Shown: positions 35,682 to 43,362 of the stretch, in pieces
How the letters are laid out: each line of letters starts with the position of its first letter
How positions within the stretch are numbered: the first letter of the stretch is position 1
Program-made: the position numbers and the translations under genes
Notes under the pieces: model-generated
Seen by the model: only the letters and a program-made list of their open reading frames with translations
Database searches by the model: none
What the model was told of the DNA's origin: nothing
Source of the DNA: Agarivorans aestuarii
GTDB taxonomy: Bacteria; Pseudomonadota; Gammaproteobacteria; Enterobacterales; Celerinatantimonadaceae
NCBI RefSeq assembly: GCF_019670125.1
Contig: NZ_AP023033.1
Span: forward strand, 3,621,501 to 3,685,500
Reading direction: 5' to 3'
DNA length: 64,000 bases

Positions 35682-36851
35682 TTGTTGTATCGCTGCTTAC
35701 TCATTCTTTTGGGCTTAAACCAAACTCTGGTGCTGGCTTTTTTGCCAGAACTATCGAACTTACTCGGGTTTAGCCAAAGCGAAAAAGACTTAGGATTAGT
35801 CACCCTGATCTTAAACCTGAACCTAATCACTTATTGGTTTGGCGTGAAATTTTGGGGAAATAGACTTAGCCAATTAGGCCTTTGGACTAGCACCCGCATT
35901 GCTGTGGGCGGCTTCTTGGCAGCCAATGTATTATTTTGGCTAAGCCTTTTTGCCAGCGAGCAAACTTCGCTACTGGTAGTTGGCGCAAGCCGTTTGTTGT
36001 TGGGTGTATTTAGCAGCTCTTTTGTTATTTTGGCTCACTGCCACCTTTGCGTGGTAAACAAAACTAACCTTGGGCAACTGGCCAAAACCAGCGGTGCCAT
36101 CACCATTGGCAGGTTATTAGGGCCAAGTTTGGCCTTACTTCCTCTGGCCACAAATTGGCTTATGTTTAGCCCTATTTTGCTGGTTTTACCTGCCTTGTTG
36201 TATTGCCTTAGCACCACCCCGCCATGGTCTAGCGCTAAGCAACAGCAAACCCCAAATCACGCTATAACCCCATCTAAGTCTTGGCATTTTAAAAGTATTT
36301 TAAGCTTGGCGGTGCTAACCACTTCGCTAGTTAGCATTGTTCAATATTATATTCTTCCCCAGCTATTTAACTTTGGTTATCAGGGTGAACAAGCCAGCAA
36401 GGTATATGCCTCTCTACTGCTGTATTTAAGCGTGGCACTGATTGTTTATCAGTTCTTCTTACTGCCTGTAATCTCACGCTACTCGAGGCTTATTCCCGGC
36501 ATATTTTTACTTTTTCTTGGTAGCGGCGCCATGCTACTTAGCCTCTCGGTTGCCAATTGGTGGCTGTTATTACTGGCATTAGCCCTGTTAGCTTTTGCCA
36601 TTTCAGGCCTGCCAAGTTGGTATAGCCAACAAGCTTACCAAGCCAATTCATCACTTTCGTTTAGAGCAAAACGAAGTGCCTATTTAGCCAGAGCTCACAC
36701 CGCTGGCTACCTGCTAGGTACCGCAGTAGCGAGTATCAGCTTATTGCTGAGCATCCCCCTGCTCACCCCGATTTGGTTGTTCAGTTTGGCAATGATCGGA
36801 TTGATCGTTCACCTAAACCGACAAGCTCAACTGCAAGCAACTCTTACGTAA
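35682..36851 (+). CDS. MFS transporter of the aerobactin locus (likely siderophore exporter)
   Basis: 389 aa with about 12 membrane helices, consistent with the major facilitator superfamily. The first helix (RCLLILLGLNQTLVLAF) begins almost at the N-terminus, so the start is the TTG at 35682 or 35685; no ATG is near and no clear ribosome-binding site is visible. It is the first gene of the rightward operon just after the Fur box. MFS genes linked to aerobactin and other hydroxamate siderophore clusters usually export the siderophore; import of another iron chelate is the alternative. Confidence 0.8.
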   Translation: MLYRCLLILLGLNQTLVLAFLPELSNLLGFSQSEKDLGLVTLILNLNLITYWFGVKFWGNRLSQLGLWTSTRIAVGGFLAANVLFWLSLFASEQTSLLVVGASRLLLGVFSSSFVILAHCHLCVVNKTNLGQLAKTSGAITIGRLLGPSLALLPLATNWLMFSPILLVLPALLYCLSTTPPWSSAKQQQTPNHAITPSKSWHFKSILSLAVLTTSLVSIVQYYILPQLFNFGYQGEQASKVYASLLLYLSVALIVYQFFLLPVISRYSRLIPGIFLLFLGSGAMLLSLSVANWWLLLLALALLAFAISGLPSWYSQQAYQANSSLSFRAKRSAYLARAHTAGYLLGTAVASISLLLSIPLLTPIWLFSLAMIGLIVHLNRQAQLQATLT

Positions 36852-36879
36852 CAACAATAACTAAGGTTCAAGGAAGATA

Positions 36880-39105
36880 ATGAACAAACTAAACACTTTA
36901 AGCACCAAATTAACACCACTAGCACTCGTGCTGTTTGCCAGTTGTGGCCATGCAGCCAATACCTTGGAAACGGTGGTAGTCACCGCCAACCGGGTGGATA
37001 CCTCAATCTCAGATATCGCAGCCACCATGTGGGTGATTGAGCAAGACCAGTTAAACCGCGAAATAAACACCGGTGCCGACTTAAAAACCGCCTTAGGTCG
37101 TCTTATCCCTAGCTTTGATTTTGGTAACGAAGGACGCACCAATTTTGGCCAAAACCTGCGTGGCCGCTCTGCGCTGGTAATGATTGATGGCGTATCGCTT
37201 AATTCAACCCGCGCAATTAGCCGCCAGTTAGACAGCATAGACCCATTCAATATTGCTCACGTAGAAGTACTATCGGGCGCAACATCGATATACGGCGCAG
37301 GCGCAGCCGGCGGTATTATCAATATCATCACCAAAAAAGCGACACCAGATGAAACCAAAGTTGAGCTAAGAGTTGGCGGTTCTTCTGGTTTTAACAGCAG
37401 CGAAGATCTCAACAAGAACCTAGCATTAGCAGTTTCTGGTGGTAGCGAAAAGCTACGAGGAAGACTGTCTGCAGCCTACGAAGGGCGCGGCGCATCCTAC
37501 GACGCCAATGGCCAAATGATTTTGCCAGACATCACCCAAACCGATCTGCAATTTAATCAAAGCATCGACATCATGGGTAATCTTGAATTTGAACCCACCA
37601 GCGAACAGCTATTATCGCTTACAGGCCAATACTACAACAGCGAGCAAGATACAGAGTATGGCACTTATTTAGGCCCTAACTTAGCCGGTATTTTTGGTGC
37701 GCCAGAGCTAATTAGTATTCAAAAAGGCCTGCAATTAGAGGAGCAACCCGCCACCGAGCGTGTGCTTGTAAATGCGCAATACCAACACAACAACCTGCTA
37801 AATCAAACCATGCTGGCCCAGGCGTATTACCGCAGCGAGTCGATGCAGTTTTATCCCTTCCCATCGATTTACCAAGTAACCGGTTCGCCGTTACCCGGTA
37901 ATAGTTACCCCTTATACGGCGCGTCATTACAAGAAACCGATGTACTTGGTGCAAAACTACTGTTCACTAAAGACTTTGATAGCCTAGAAGTTAGCTACGG
38001 TATTGATGCCGAATCTGAGTCTTTTTCTGCCAAGCAAAAAATCTTTGATACCAACACCGCGCTAGCCTCTGGCGGCATGAACTTTAAGCAAGTACAAACC
38101 CTGCAGCGCTACCCAGATATTGATACCCAAAAGCTATCGGCTTTTGGTCAAGCGAACTGGGATATCAACCAAGATTGGAGTGTATCTGGCGGCCTACGTT
38201 ACCAATACATTGAACATGAAGTAGGCGACAATGTAGGCGTATTGCAACAACACTTAGCAGGCATTGGCGCTTACGGCCCAATTTCACCTGATACTATTAA
38301 AGGCGGCAAAACCGACTACAACGAGCTGCTGTTTAACCTAGGTGCGATTTATCGTATTAACGACCAACAACAGCTTTGGGCCAACTTTAGCCAAGGTTTC
38401 AACTTACCAGACCCAGCCAAATACTACGGCAATGGCACTTACAGTGGCACCTATGGAGACGGCCCAAGCTTGGTTGACAGCATTAACGTTGCCGATAACC
38501 GCCTTGAAGGGGTTAAAACTAACTCACTCGAACTAGGTTGGCGTACCGCCCAACAAAACTACGATGTGCAACTAGCGGCTTACTATTCATTGTCGGATAA
38601 AACCACCTCTTACGATCGCAGCAACCTAGCAGTAGTGGTGAACGACGATGAACGACGCATCTACGGGCTGGAAGGACAAGCCAACTACCTGTTCACCGAA
38701 AATTGGTACGGCGGTGTACAAGCGCATTTAATCAAAAGCCAAACTAAATCTGATGGCTCTTGGAGCGCACTAGCAGCCGAAGAAACCAGCCCATCCAATG
38801 CCGTACTGCGCGGTGGTTACGACAACTTTAACTATGGCGCCGAGCTGCAATGGCAAACTCTGGCTGACTACAGCGATGACAACGGCGGAGAGCTTAAGGG
38901 TTATTCGTTAGCTAACTTAAGCGCTTACTACGCCTTGCCGGTTGGCCAACTTAACATTGGTATTCAAAACCTCTTCAACAAAGACTACGAAACCCTATGG
39001 TCACAACGCGCGCAGATCCTTTACAGCAGCATTTCGGCACCAGAATTGTTTAGCTTTAAAGGCCAAGGCAGAACCTACGCACTTAGCTACAACGCTGAAT
39101 TCTAG
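36880..39105 (+). CDS. iutA: Ferric aerobactin TonB-dependent receptor
   Basis: 741 aa (E. coli IutA 732). Signal peptide MNKLNTLSTKL... ending near GHAA. TonB box-like LETVVVTANR, then the plug domain with NLRGRSALVMIDGVSLNSTR and DSIDPFNIAHVEVLSGATSIYG, and a 22-strand-type barrel ending AEF. Blocks such as QLDSIDPFN, YYRSESMQFYPFPS and GLRYQYIEHEVGD match IutA closely. It imports ferric aerobactin across the outer membrane. AAGGAAG precedes the ATG. Confidence 0.95.
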   Translation: MNKLNTLSTKLTPLALVLFASCGHAANTLETVVVTANRVDTSISDIAATMWVIEQDQLNREINTGADLKTALGRLIPSFDFGNEGRTNFGQNLRGRSALVMIDGVSLNSTRAISRQLDSIDPFNIAHVEVLSGATSIYGAGAAGGIINIITKKATPDETKVELRVGGSSGFNSSEDLNKNLALAVSGGSEKLRGRLSAAYEGRGASYDANGQMILPDITQTDLQFNQSIDIMGNLEFEPTSEQLLSLTGQYYNSEQDTEYGTYLGPNLAGIFGAPELISIQKGLQLEEQPATERVLVNAQYQHNNLLNQTMLAQAYYRSESMQFYPFPSIYQVTGSPLPGNSYPLYGASLQETDVLGAKLLFTKDFDSLEVSYGIDAESESFSAKQKIFDTNTALASGGMNFKQVQTLQRYPDIDTQKLSAFGQANWDINQDWSVSGGLRYQYIEHEVGDNVGVLQQHLAGIGAYGPISPDTIKGGKTDYNELLFNLGAIYRINDQQQLWANFSQGFNLPDPAKYYGNGTYSGTYGDGPSLVDSINVADNRLEGVKTNSLELGWRTAQQNYDVQLAAYYSLSDKTTSYDRSNLAVVVNDDERRIYGLEGQANYLFTENWYGGVQAHLIKSQTKSDGSWSALAAEETSPSNAVLRGGYDNFNYGAELQWQTLADYSDDNGGELKGYSLANLSAYYALPVGQLNIGIQNLFNKDYETLWSQRAQILYSSISAPELFSFKGQGRTYALSYNAEF

Positions 39106-39115
39106 GGGATAGCGC

Positions 39116-39886
39116 TTGTTTACTTTTAATAATATTTCCCTCCAACTGGGGGGAAATACCATTCTCAAAAATATGAGTGGAACGATACAGCAAGGCGCGG
39201 TTACCGCGCTTATTGGTCCTAACGGCTCAGGCAAAAGCACCCTTTTGTCGGTGCTTTGTGGCTTGCAAGCCCCTTCCAGTGGGCAAGTGGAATTTGCTGG
39301 CCGAGCTTTACCAAGCTATAGCCGTGCTCAGCTAGCTAAAAAGCTAGCCCTGTTACCACAACGCAACCCCGTGCCAGCCACCTTAAATGTGGCCGACTTA
39401 GTGTGTTTTGGTCGTCACCCTCACCGCCCTTGGTACAAAAATATCTCTAGCAAAGATAAGGAAATCATTGATTGGGCGATGCAAGAAACTGGGGTTAAAC
39501 ATTATGCTCGGCAATTGCTTACCGATTTATCGGGTGGCGAATTACAGCGTGTTTGGTTAGCGATGGTACTTGCCCAAGATACCGAAGTATTAATGTTGGA
39601 TGAACCGACCTCTTGGCTAGATATCTCTCACCAATTGAGCCTGCTTAAAATTGTTCGACGCTTGAACCAGAAATACCACAAAACCATAGTATGGGTACTT
39701 CACGATTTAAACCAAGCGGCGCAGTTTAGCGACCAAGCCATTTTGATAAATCATGGCCTCATTGTGAATAGTGGTGAGGCAAAACAGGTGATTAACGCCA
39801 AGGACGTAAGCGAAGTTTACCAAACACCGGTTACCAGCCACCAACTAGGGCAACAACAAATACTATGGCCAGAGGAACAGCAATGA
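39116..39886 (+). CDS. Iron-siderophore ABC importer ATP-binding protein (FhuC/FepC type)
   Basis: 256 aa. Starts at TTG with AGGGGAT upstream. Walker A GPNGSGKST, signature LSGGELQRVWLA, Walker B VLMLDEPTSWLD and the H-loop VLHDLNQAAQ are all intact. VCFGRHPHRPW is a hallmark of iron-siderophore ATPases. It energises the FhuB-like permease. It lies 10 bases after iutA and overlaps the next gene by four bases. Confidence 0.94.
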   Translation: MFTFNNISLQLGGNTILKNMSGTIQQGAVTALIGPNGSGKSTLLSVLCGLQAPSSGQVEFAGRALPSYSRAQLAKKLALLPQRNPVPATLNVADLVCFGRHPHRPWYKNISSKDKEIIDWAMQETGVKHYARQLLTDLSGGELQRVWLAMVLAQDTEVLMLDEPTSWLDISHQLSLLKIVRRLNQKYHKTIVWVLHDLNQAAQFSDQAILINHGLIVNSGEAKQVINAKDVSEVYQTPVTSHQLGQQQILWPEEQQ

Positions 39887-40827
39887 TCCTGCTAGCAACT
39901 CGCCTGATGTTTTTAGCAATAACCTTACTAAGCACAACAGCGGCTCATGCCGCGGGACAGCAAGTATGTTTGAGCAATTGCGTTAGCCTCGAGCAGCCTG
40001 CTGTGCGGGTAGTAGCACTGAATTGGTCTGCAACGGAAATGCTGCTGAGCTTAGATATTGTGCCAGTGGGAGTGACCTTAACCAAAGGCTACAAAAAGTG
40101 GCAAACCAACCACCCTGCACTGCCCGACTCGGTCACTGAAATAGGCCGTCGCCAAGAGCCAGATCTGGCCACTATCGCGAGGTTAAAGCCCGACTTAATT
40201 ATCGGTTATGAATTTCGCCATCGCCGAATTTTAGAGGCCTTAGAGCACATAGCTCCTACTTTGCTTTACCAGCAATATCCCTCAGCTAAGCAAACTGACT
40301 TTAGTTACTTTGAGCAGTCGCAACAGGTGTTTAGTGGCATTGCTAAGTTAGTGAATAAAACTGAACTCGCCGATGCAACTTTACAGCGTTTAAGCCTGCG
40401 CTTAGCCGAGCTAAAACAGCAACTTGCAGACCAAGGTTTAAGCAATAAACCAATTGCTTACGCCAAGTTTGTTGGCATGGGTTACGGCTTAAGAGTATTC
40501 ACCGATAAAAGCCTGGCAGGGGCGATAAGCCAACAGCTAGGGCTTAATTATGTTTGGCAGCAAGGTTTGCCGGGTAAAGATTTTATCCACCTGCAACTTG
40601 AGCAGCTGCCAAAGCTAAGCAATAGCCATTTGCTACTTGCGGGTAACCAAGTAGACGGCGAGCGCATGATGCATTCACCGGTGTGGCCTTTATTGCCTTT
40701 TGTTGAGCAGAACCAGTTATCGGAAGTTGTGCCCTTATTTAGTTTTGGTGGGCCACTGTCGTCGATAAAGATGGCTGAATCCTTTGCTAATTCACTACTA
40801 GATTGGCAGGAGCAACAAGGTGGTTAA
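39883..40827 (+). CDS. Iron-siderophore periplasmic binding protein (FhuD type)
   Basis: 314 aa from the ATG at 39883, which has AGAGGAA upstream and overlaps the ATPase stop as ATGA; a start 18 bases earlier adds residues without a signal peptide. Signal peptide ends near AAHAA. The class III binding-protein pattern is present: RVVALNWSATEMLLSLDI, GRRQEPDLATIARLKPDLIIG, and a long linking helix. It has an extra CLSNC pair right after the signal peptide. It should carry ferric aerobactin to the permease. Confidence 0.9.
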   Translation: MILLATRLMFLAITLLSTTAAHAAGQQVCLSNCVSLEQPAVRVVALNWSATEMLLSLDIVPVGVTLTKGYKKWQTNHPALPDSVTEIGRRQEPDLATIARLKPDLIIGYEFRHRRILEALEHIAPTLLYQQYPSAKQTDFSYFEQSQQVFSGIAKLVNKTELADATLQRLSLRLAELKQQLADQGLSNKPIAYAKFVGMGYGLRVFTDKSLAGAISQQLGLNYVWQQGLPGKDFIHLQLEQLPKLSNSHLLLAGNQVDGERMMHSPVWPLLPFVEQNQLSEVVPLFSFGGPLSSIKMAESFANSLLDWQEQQGG

Positions 40828-42742
40828 ATCTCTTTCTTCAAGCCTAGGTTTGCTGCTGTTACTGCTAAGCGCATACTATTTTAGCCGCCCCGCCATTGCA
40901 CCGGTTGGTTTGGCAGACGCAATGCTGACTAATATTTGGCTACCTACCGCGCTGATGGCTTTATGCACTGGCGCACTGCTGGCAAGTTCTGGCTTCTTAA
41001 TTCAAAACAGCTTAGATAACGACTTTGCCTCCCCATCTACTTTAGGAATTGCCGCTGGTGCGCTGCTTGGTGCAGTGCTAGTGCGGGTAATTGTGCCAGA
41101 TGCCAACCTACAACTGGTATGGGTGGGTGCCTTAGTTGGTGGCCTGTTGCTGTCTTTGGCGGTATTAGCGGTTAGCCAGCTAATTGGAGGCGGCAAACTG
41201 CCAGTAGTATTAATTGGCATGGCGCTGGGTTTAAGCGCTGGTGCGCTATCTTCGCTGTTTATGCTGTACTTCGAAAATCAAACCGATGGCTTGTTTTTGT
41301 GGGGCAGCGGCCAAGTACTGCAAACCAACCCAGAAGTACTAAAACAAACAGCGCTACCCATGCTGGCATTTTTGGCCTTAAGCCTCTTGGTCTTGCCTAA
41401 GTTAGCGCTATTTTTATTAGGCGATACCAATGCCGTAGCCTTGGGTTTAGCAGTTAAACCTTGGCGCTGGACTATTTTGCTGCTCGCCATTGGCCAAGCT
41501 GCCTTAGCCACATCAATCGTTGGCATGATTGGCTTTGTGGGCTTAATGGCGCCTCACCTTACTCGCTTGGTATTAAGACTCGCTAAGGGCGAAAACAATA
41601 ATGTCGCTTTACAATGGCTAGTCACCGTTATTATTGGTGCAGCCTTAGTATTAGCCGCAGAGTGGTGCTCGCGCAGCTTACTGTTTCTAGGGTATCGCTT
41701 ACCAACTGGCGCTTTTACTGCCTTGCTTGGCGCACCTTACTTTGTATTCCTGCTCTTTCAACGCTCGGGTAAAGCGCTTGCAGCCGTGGAAAGCCAAAAC
41801 ATCGGCTTAACACCTATCATTCATGCCCGCCCTCGCGTGGTACTGGCTTCGCTTTGTGCTCTGCTTGGTTTAAGTTTGTTTTTTTGTTTGCGCAGCCCAC
41901 AAGATGTAGGCGCAATATGGGTGAATCAGCGGGTGCTGTTGGCGGGTTTAGGTGGTTTTGGCTTAGCCTGCGCAGGTACGTTGCTGCAAACCTTATTTAA
42001 AAACCCCATGGCCAGCCCAGATATTTCGGGTGTAAGTGCGGTGGCAGTATTACTGATTGCCGTGGTATTGGTGTACTTTCCAGCTGCAAATCAATGGCAG
42101 TTAACCCTCGCCGCGTTGGTCGGTGGAAGCTTGGTGATTGGCTTATTGTCTTGGGGCTTAAAGCAGCAACTCAGTGTTGCCCAGTTAGCCTTATTTGGCA
42201 TTGTAATTACTGCCTTTGCTGGCACCGCCACCCAGATTTTACTCACCTTTGGCAGCTCCACCGCCTCGGTCACCATGATGTGGTTAGCGGGTACCACCTA
42301 CGGAGCAACCTTTGATCGAATTATCCCAATTGCTTCGGTTATCGCACTTTGCTTGGTTGCCATCATACCGCTATTAAGGCAGTTAGATTTAATGCCGCTT
42401 GGCGAAGTTATTCCTAAAACCTTAGGCCTGGCATTACAGCGCCAACGTTACTTGTTATTGGCTATTTCGGCGGTTCTCACTGCTATTTGTGTATCCAGTA
42501 TTGGGGCGATTAGCTTTATCGGCTTATTAGCACCGCACTGTGCGCGGCTTTTAGGTTTATACCGCCACCAGCATCTATTACCTGCATCGGGCATTACTGG
42601 TGCCATTTTATTGATATGGGCCGACCGCTTAGGCCGCGAATTAATGGCGCCGAACGAAATACCCGCAGGCCTTATGGTATCGGTTATCGGTTCCATCTAC
42701 TTCATTTTACTCTTGCTTCTTAGCTACAGGAATCGCGTGTGA
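40820..42742 (+). CDS. Iron-siderophore double-length permease (FhuB type)
   Basis: 640 aa, a tandem fusion of two FecCD permease halves (about residues 1-320 and 325-640), as in E. coli FhuB. Each half has the conserved IGFVGLMAPHLTRL / IGAISFIGLLAPHCARL coupling motif and the LGIAAGALLGA or ISGVSAVAVLLIA segment. Starts at GTG with AGGAG upstream, overlapping the binding-protein gene by eight bases. FhuB-type permeases serve hydroxamate siderophores, in keeping with aerobactin. Confidence 0.94.
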   Translation: MVKSLSSSLGLLLLLLSAYYFSRPAIAPVGLADAMLTNIWLPTALMALCTGALLASSGFLIQNSLDNDFASPSTLGIAAGALLGAVLVRVIVPDANLQLVWVGALVGGLLLSLAVLAVSQLIGGGKLPVVLIGMALGLSAGALSSLFMLYFENQTDGLFLWGSGQVLQTNPEVLKQTALPMLAFLALSLLVLPKLALFLLGDTNAVALGLAVKPWRWTILLLAIGQAALATSIVGMIGFVGLMAPHLTRLVLRLAKGENNNVALQWLVTVIIGAALVLAAEWCSRSLLFLGYRLPTGAFTALLGAPYFVFLLFQRSGKALAAVESQNIGLTPIIHARPRVVLASLCALLGLSLFFCLRSPQDVGAIWVNQRVLLAGLGGFGLACAGTLLQTLFKNPMASPDISGVSAVAVLLIAVVLVYFPAANQWQLTLAALVGGSLVIGLLSWGLKQQLSVAQLALFGIVITAFAGTATQILLTFGSSTASVTMMWLAGTTYGATFDRIIPIASVIALCLVAIIPLLRQLDLMPLGEVIPKTLGLALQRQRYLLLAISAVLTAICVSSIGAISFIGLLAPHCARLLGLYRHQHLLPASGITGAILLIWADRLGRELMAPNEIPAGLMVSVIGSIYFILLLLLSYRNRV

Positions 42743-43362
42743 ATACACTCCAACAATTTCTCAATCAACGTGTGTCTTACCACGTTCATGAGCTGTCTTT
42801 GCCAGCGCCTAATACCCAGCAAATGACCGATATATTACAAGCGGCCATGAGTACCCCCGACCACGGAAAGCTAAAGCCATGGCACTTCTTGGTAATTAAG
42901 CAAACTCGCATTGAAGAGCTAATCAGCTTGCTACAAACCGCATGGCAACAAAGCAATAGTGAGCTAGATCCACAGCGAGCGAAACGCCTTGCCAGCTACT
43001 TAAAACAAGCGCCCAGCATCGTGCTGGTATCAGCCGAATTAAGCGAGCCTAGCCCCATCTCCAAACAAGACCAAGTGTTCTCTGCAGCAGCCGCGTGCCA
43101 AATGATTTTGTTAGCTGCAGACGCTTTGGGGTTTGGCGGAGTTTGGTATAGCACCGACGCGGTCGAACTACCTAATGTGCGCCAATTATTGGGCCTACAA
43201 AATAAGCACCAACCAGTAGGTTTTTTGGTGTTAGGTAGCCCAATAAGTAAAAGAGAAAAAGCCCGCGCGAATGCGAGCGACCACAGCTTCGAGTGGCTTG
43301 GCGCGGCAAACGTAAGCCCTTGGGGAGAAACTAAATCAGCCAATCAGGAGCGACTAAAATGA
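42739..43362 (+). CDS. Nitroreductase-family protein in the aerobactin operon
   Basis: 207 aa FMN-dependent nitroreductase fold similar to YdjA: PDHGKLKPWHFLVI near residue 40, a central ACQMILLAADALGFGGVW and GFLVLGSP near the end. Starts at GTG overlapping the permease stop and ends overlapping the next start, each by four bases, so it is tightly built into the siderophore operon. The family uses NAD(P)H and FMN to reduce small molecules. Reduction of ferric aerobactin to free the iron is an attractive inference; no other siderophore reductase is encoded here. Confidence 0.85.
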   Translation: MNTLQQFLNQRVSYHVHELSLPAPNTQQMTDILQAAMSTPDHGKLKPWHFLVIKQTRIEELISLLQTAWQQSNSELDPQRAKRLASYLKQAPSIVLVSAELSEPSPISKQDQVFSAAAACQMILLAADALGFGGVWYSTDAVELPNVRQLLGLQNKHQPVGFLVLGSPISKREKARANASDHSFEWLGAANVSPWGETKSANQERLK

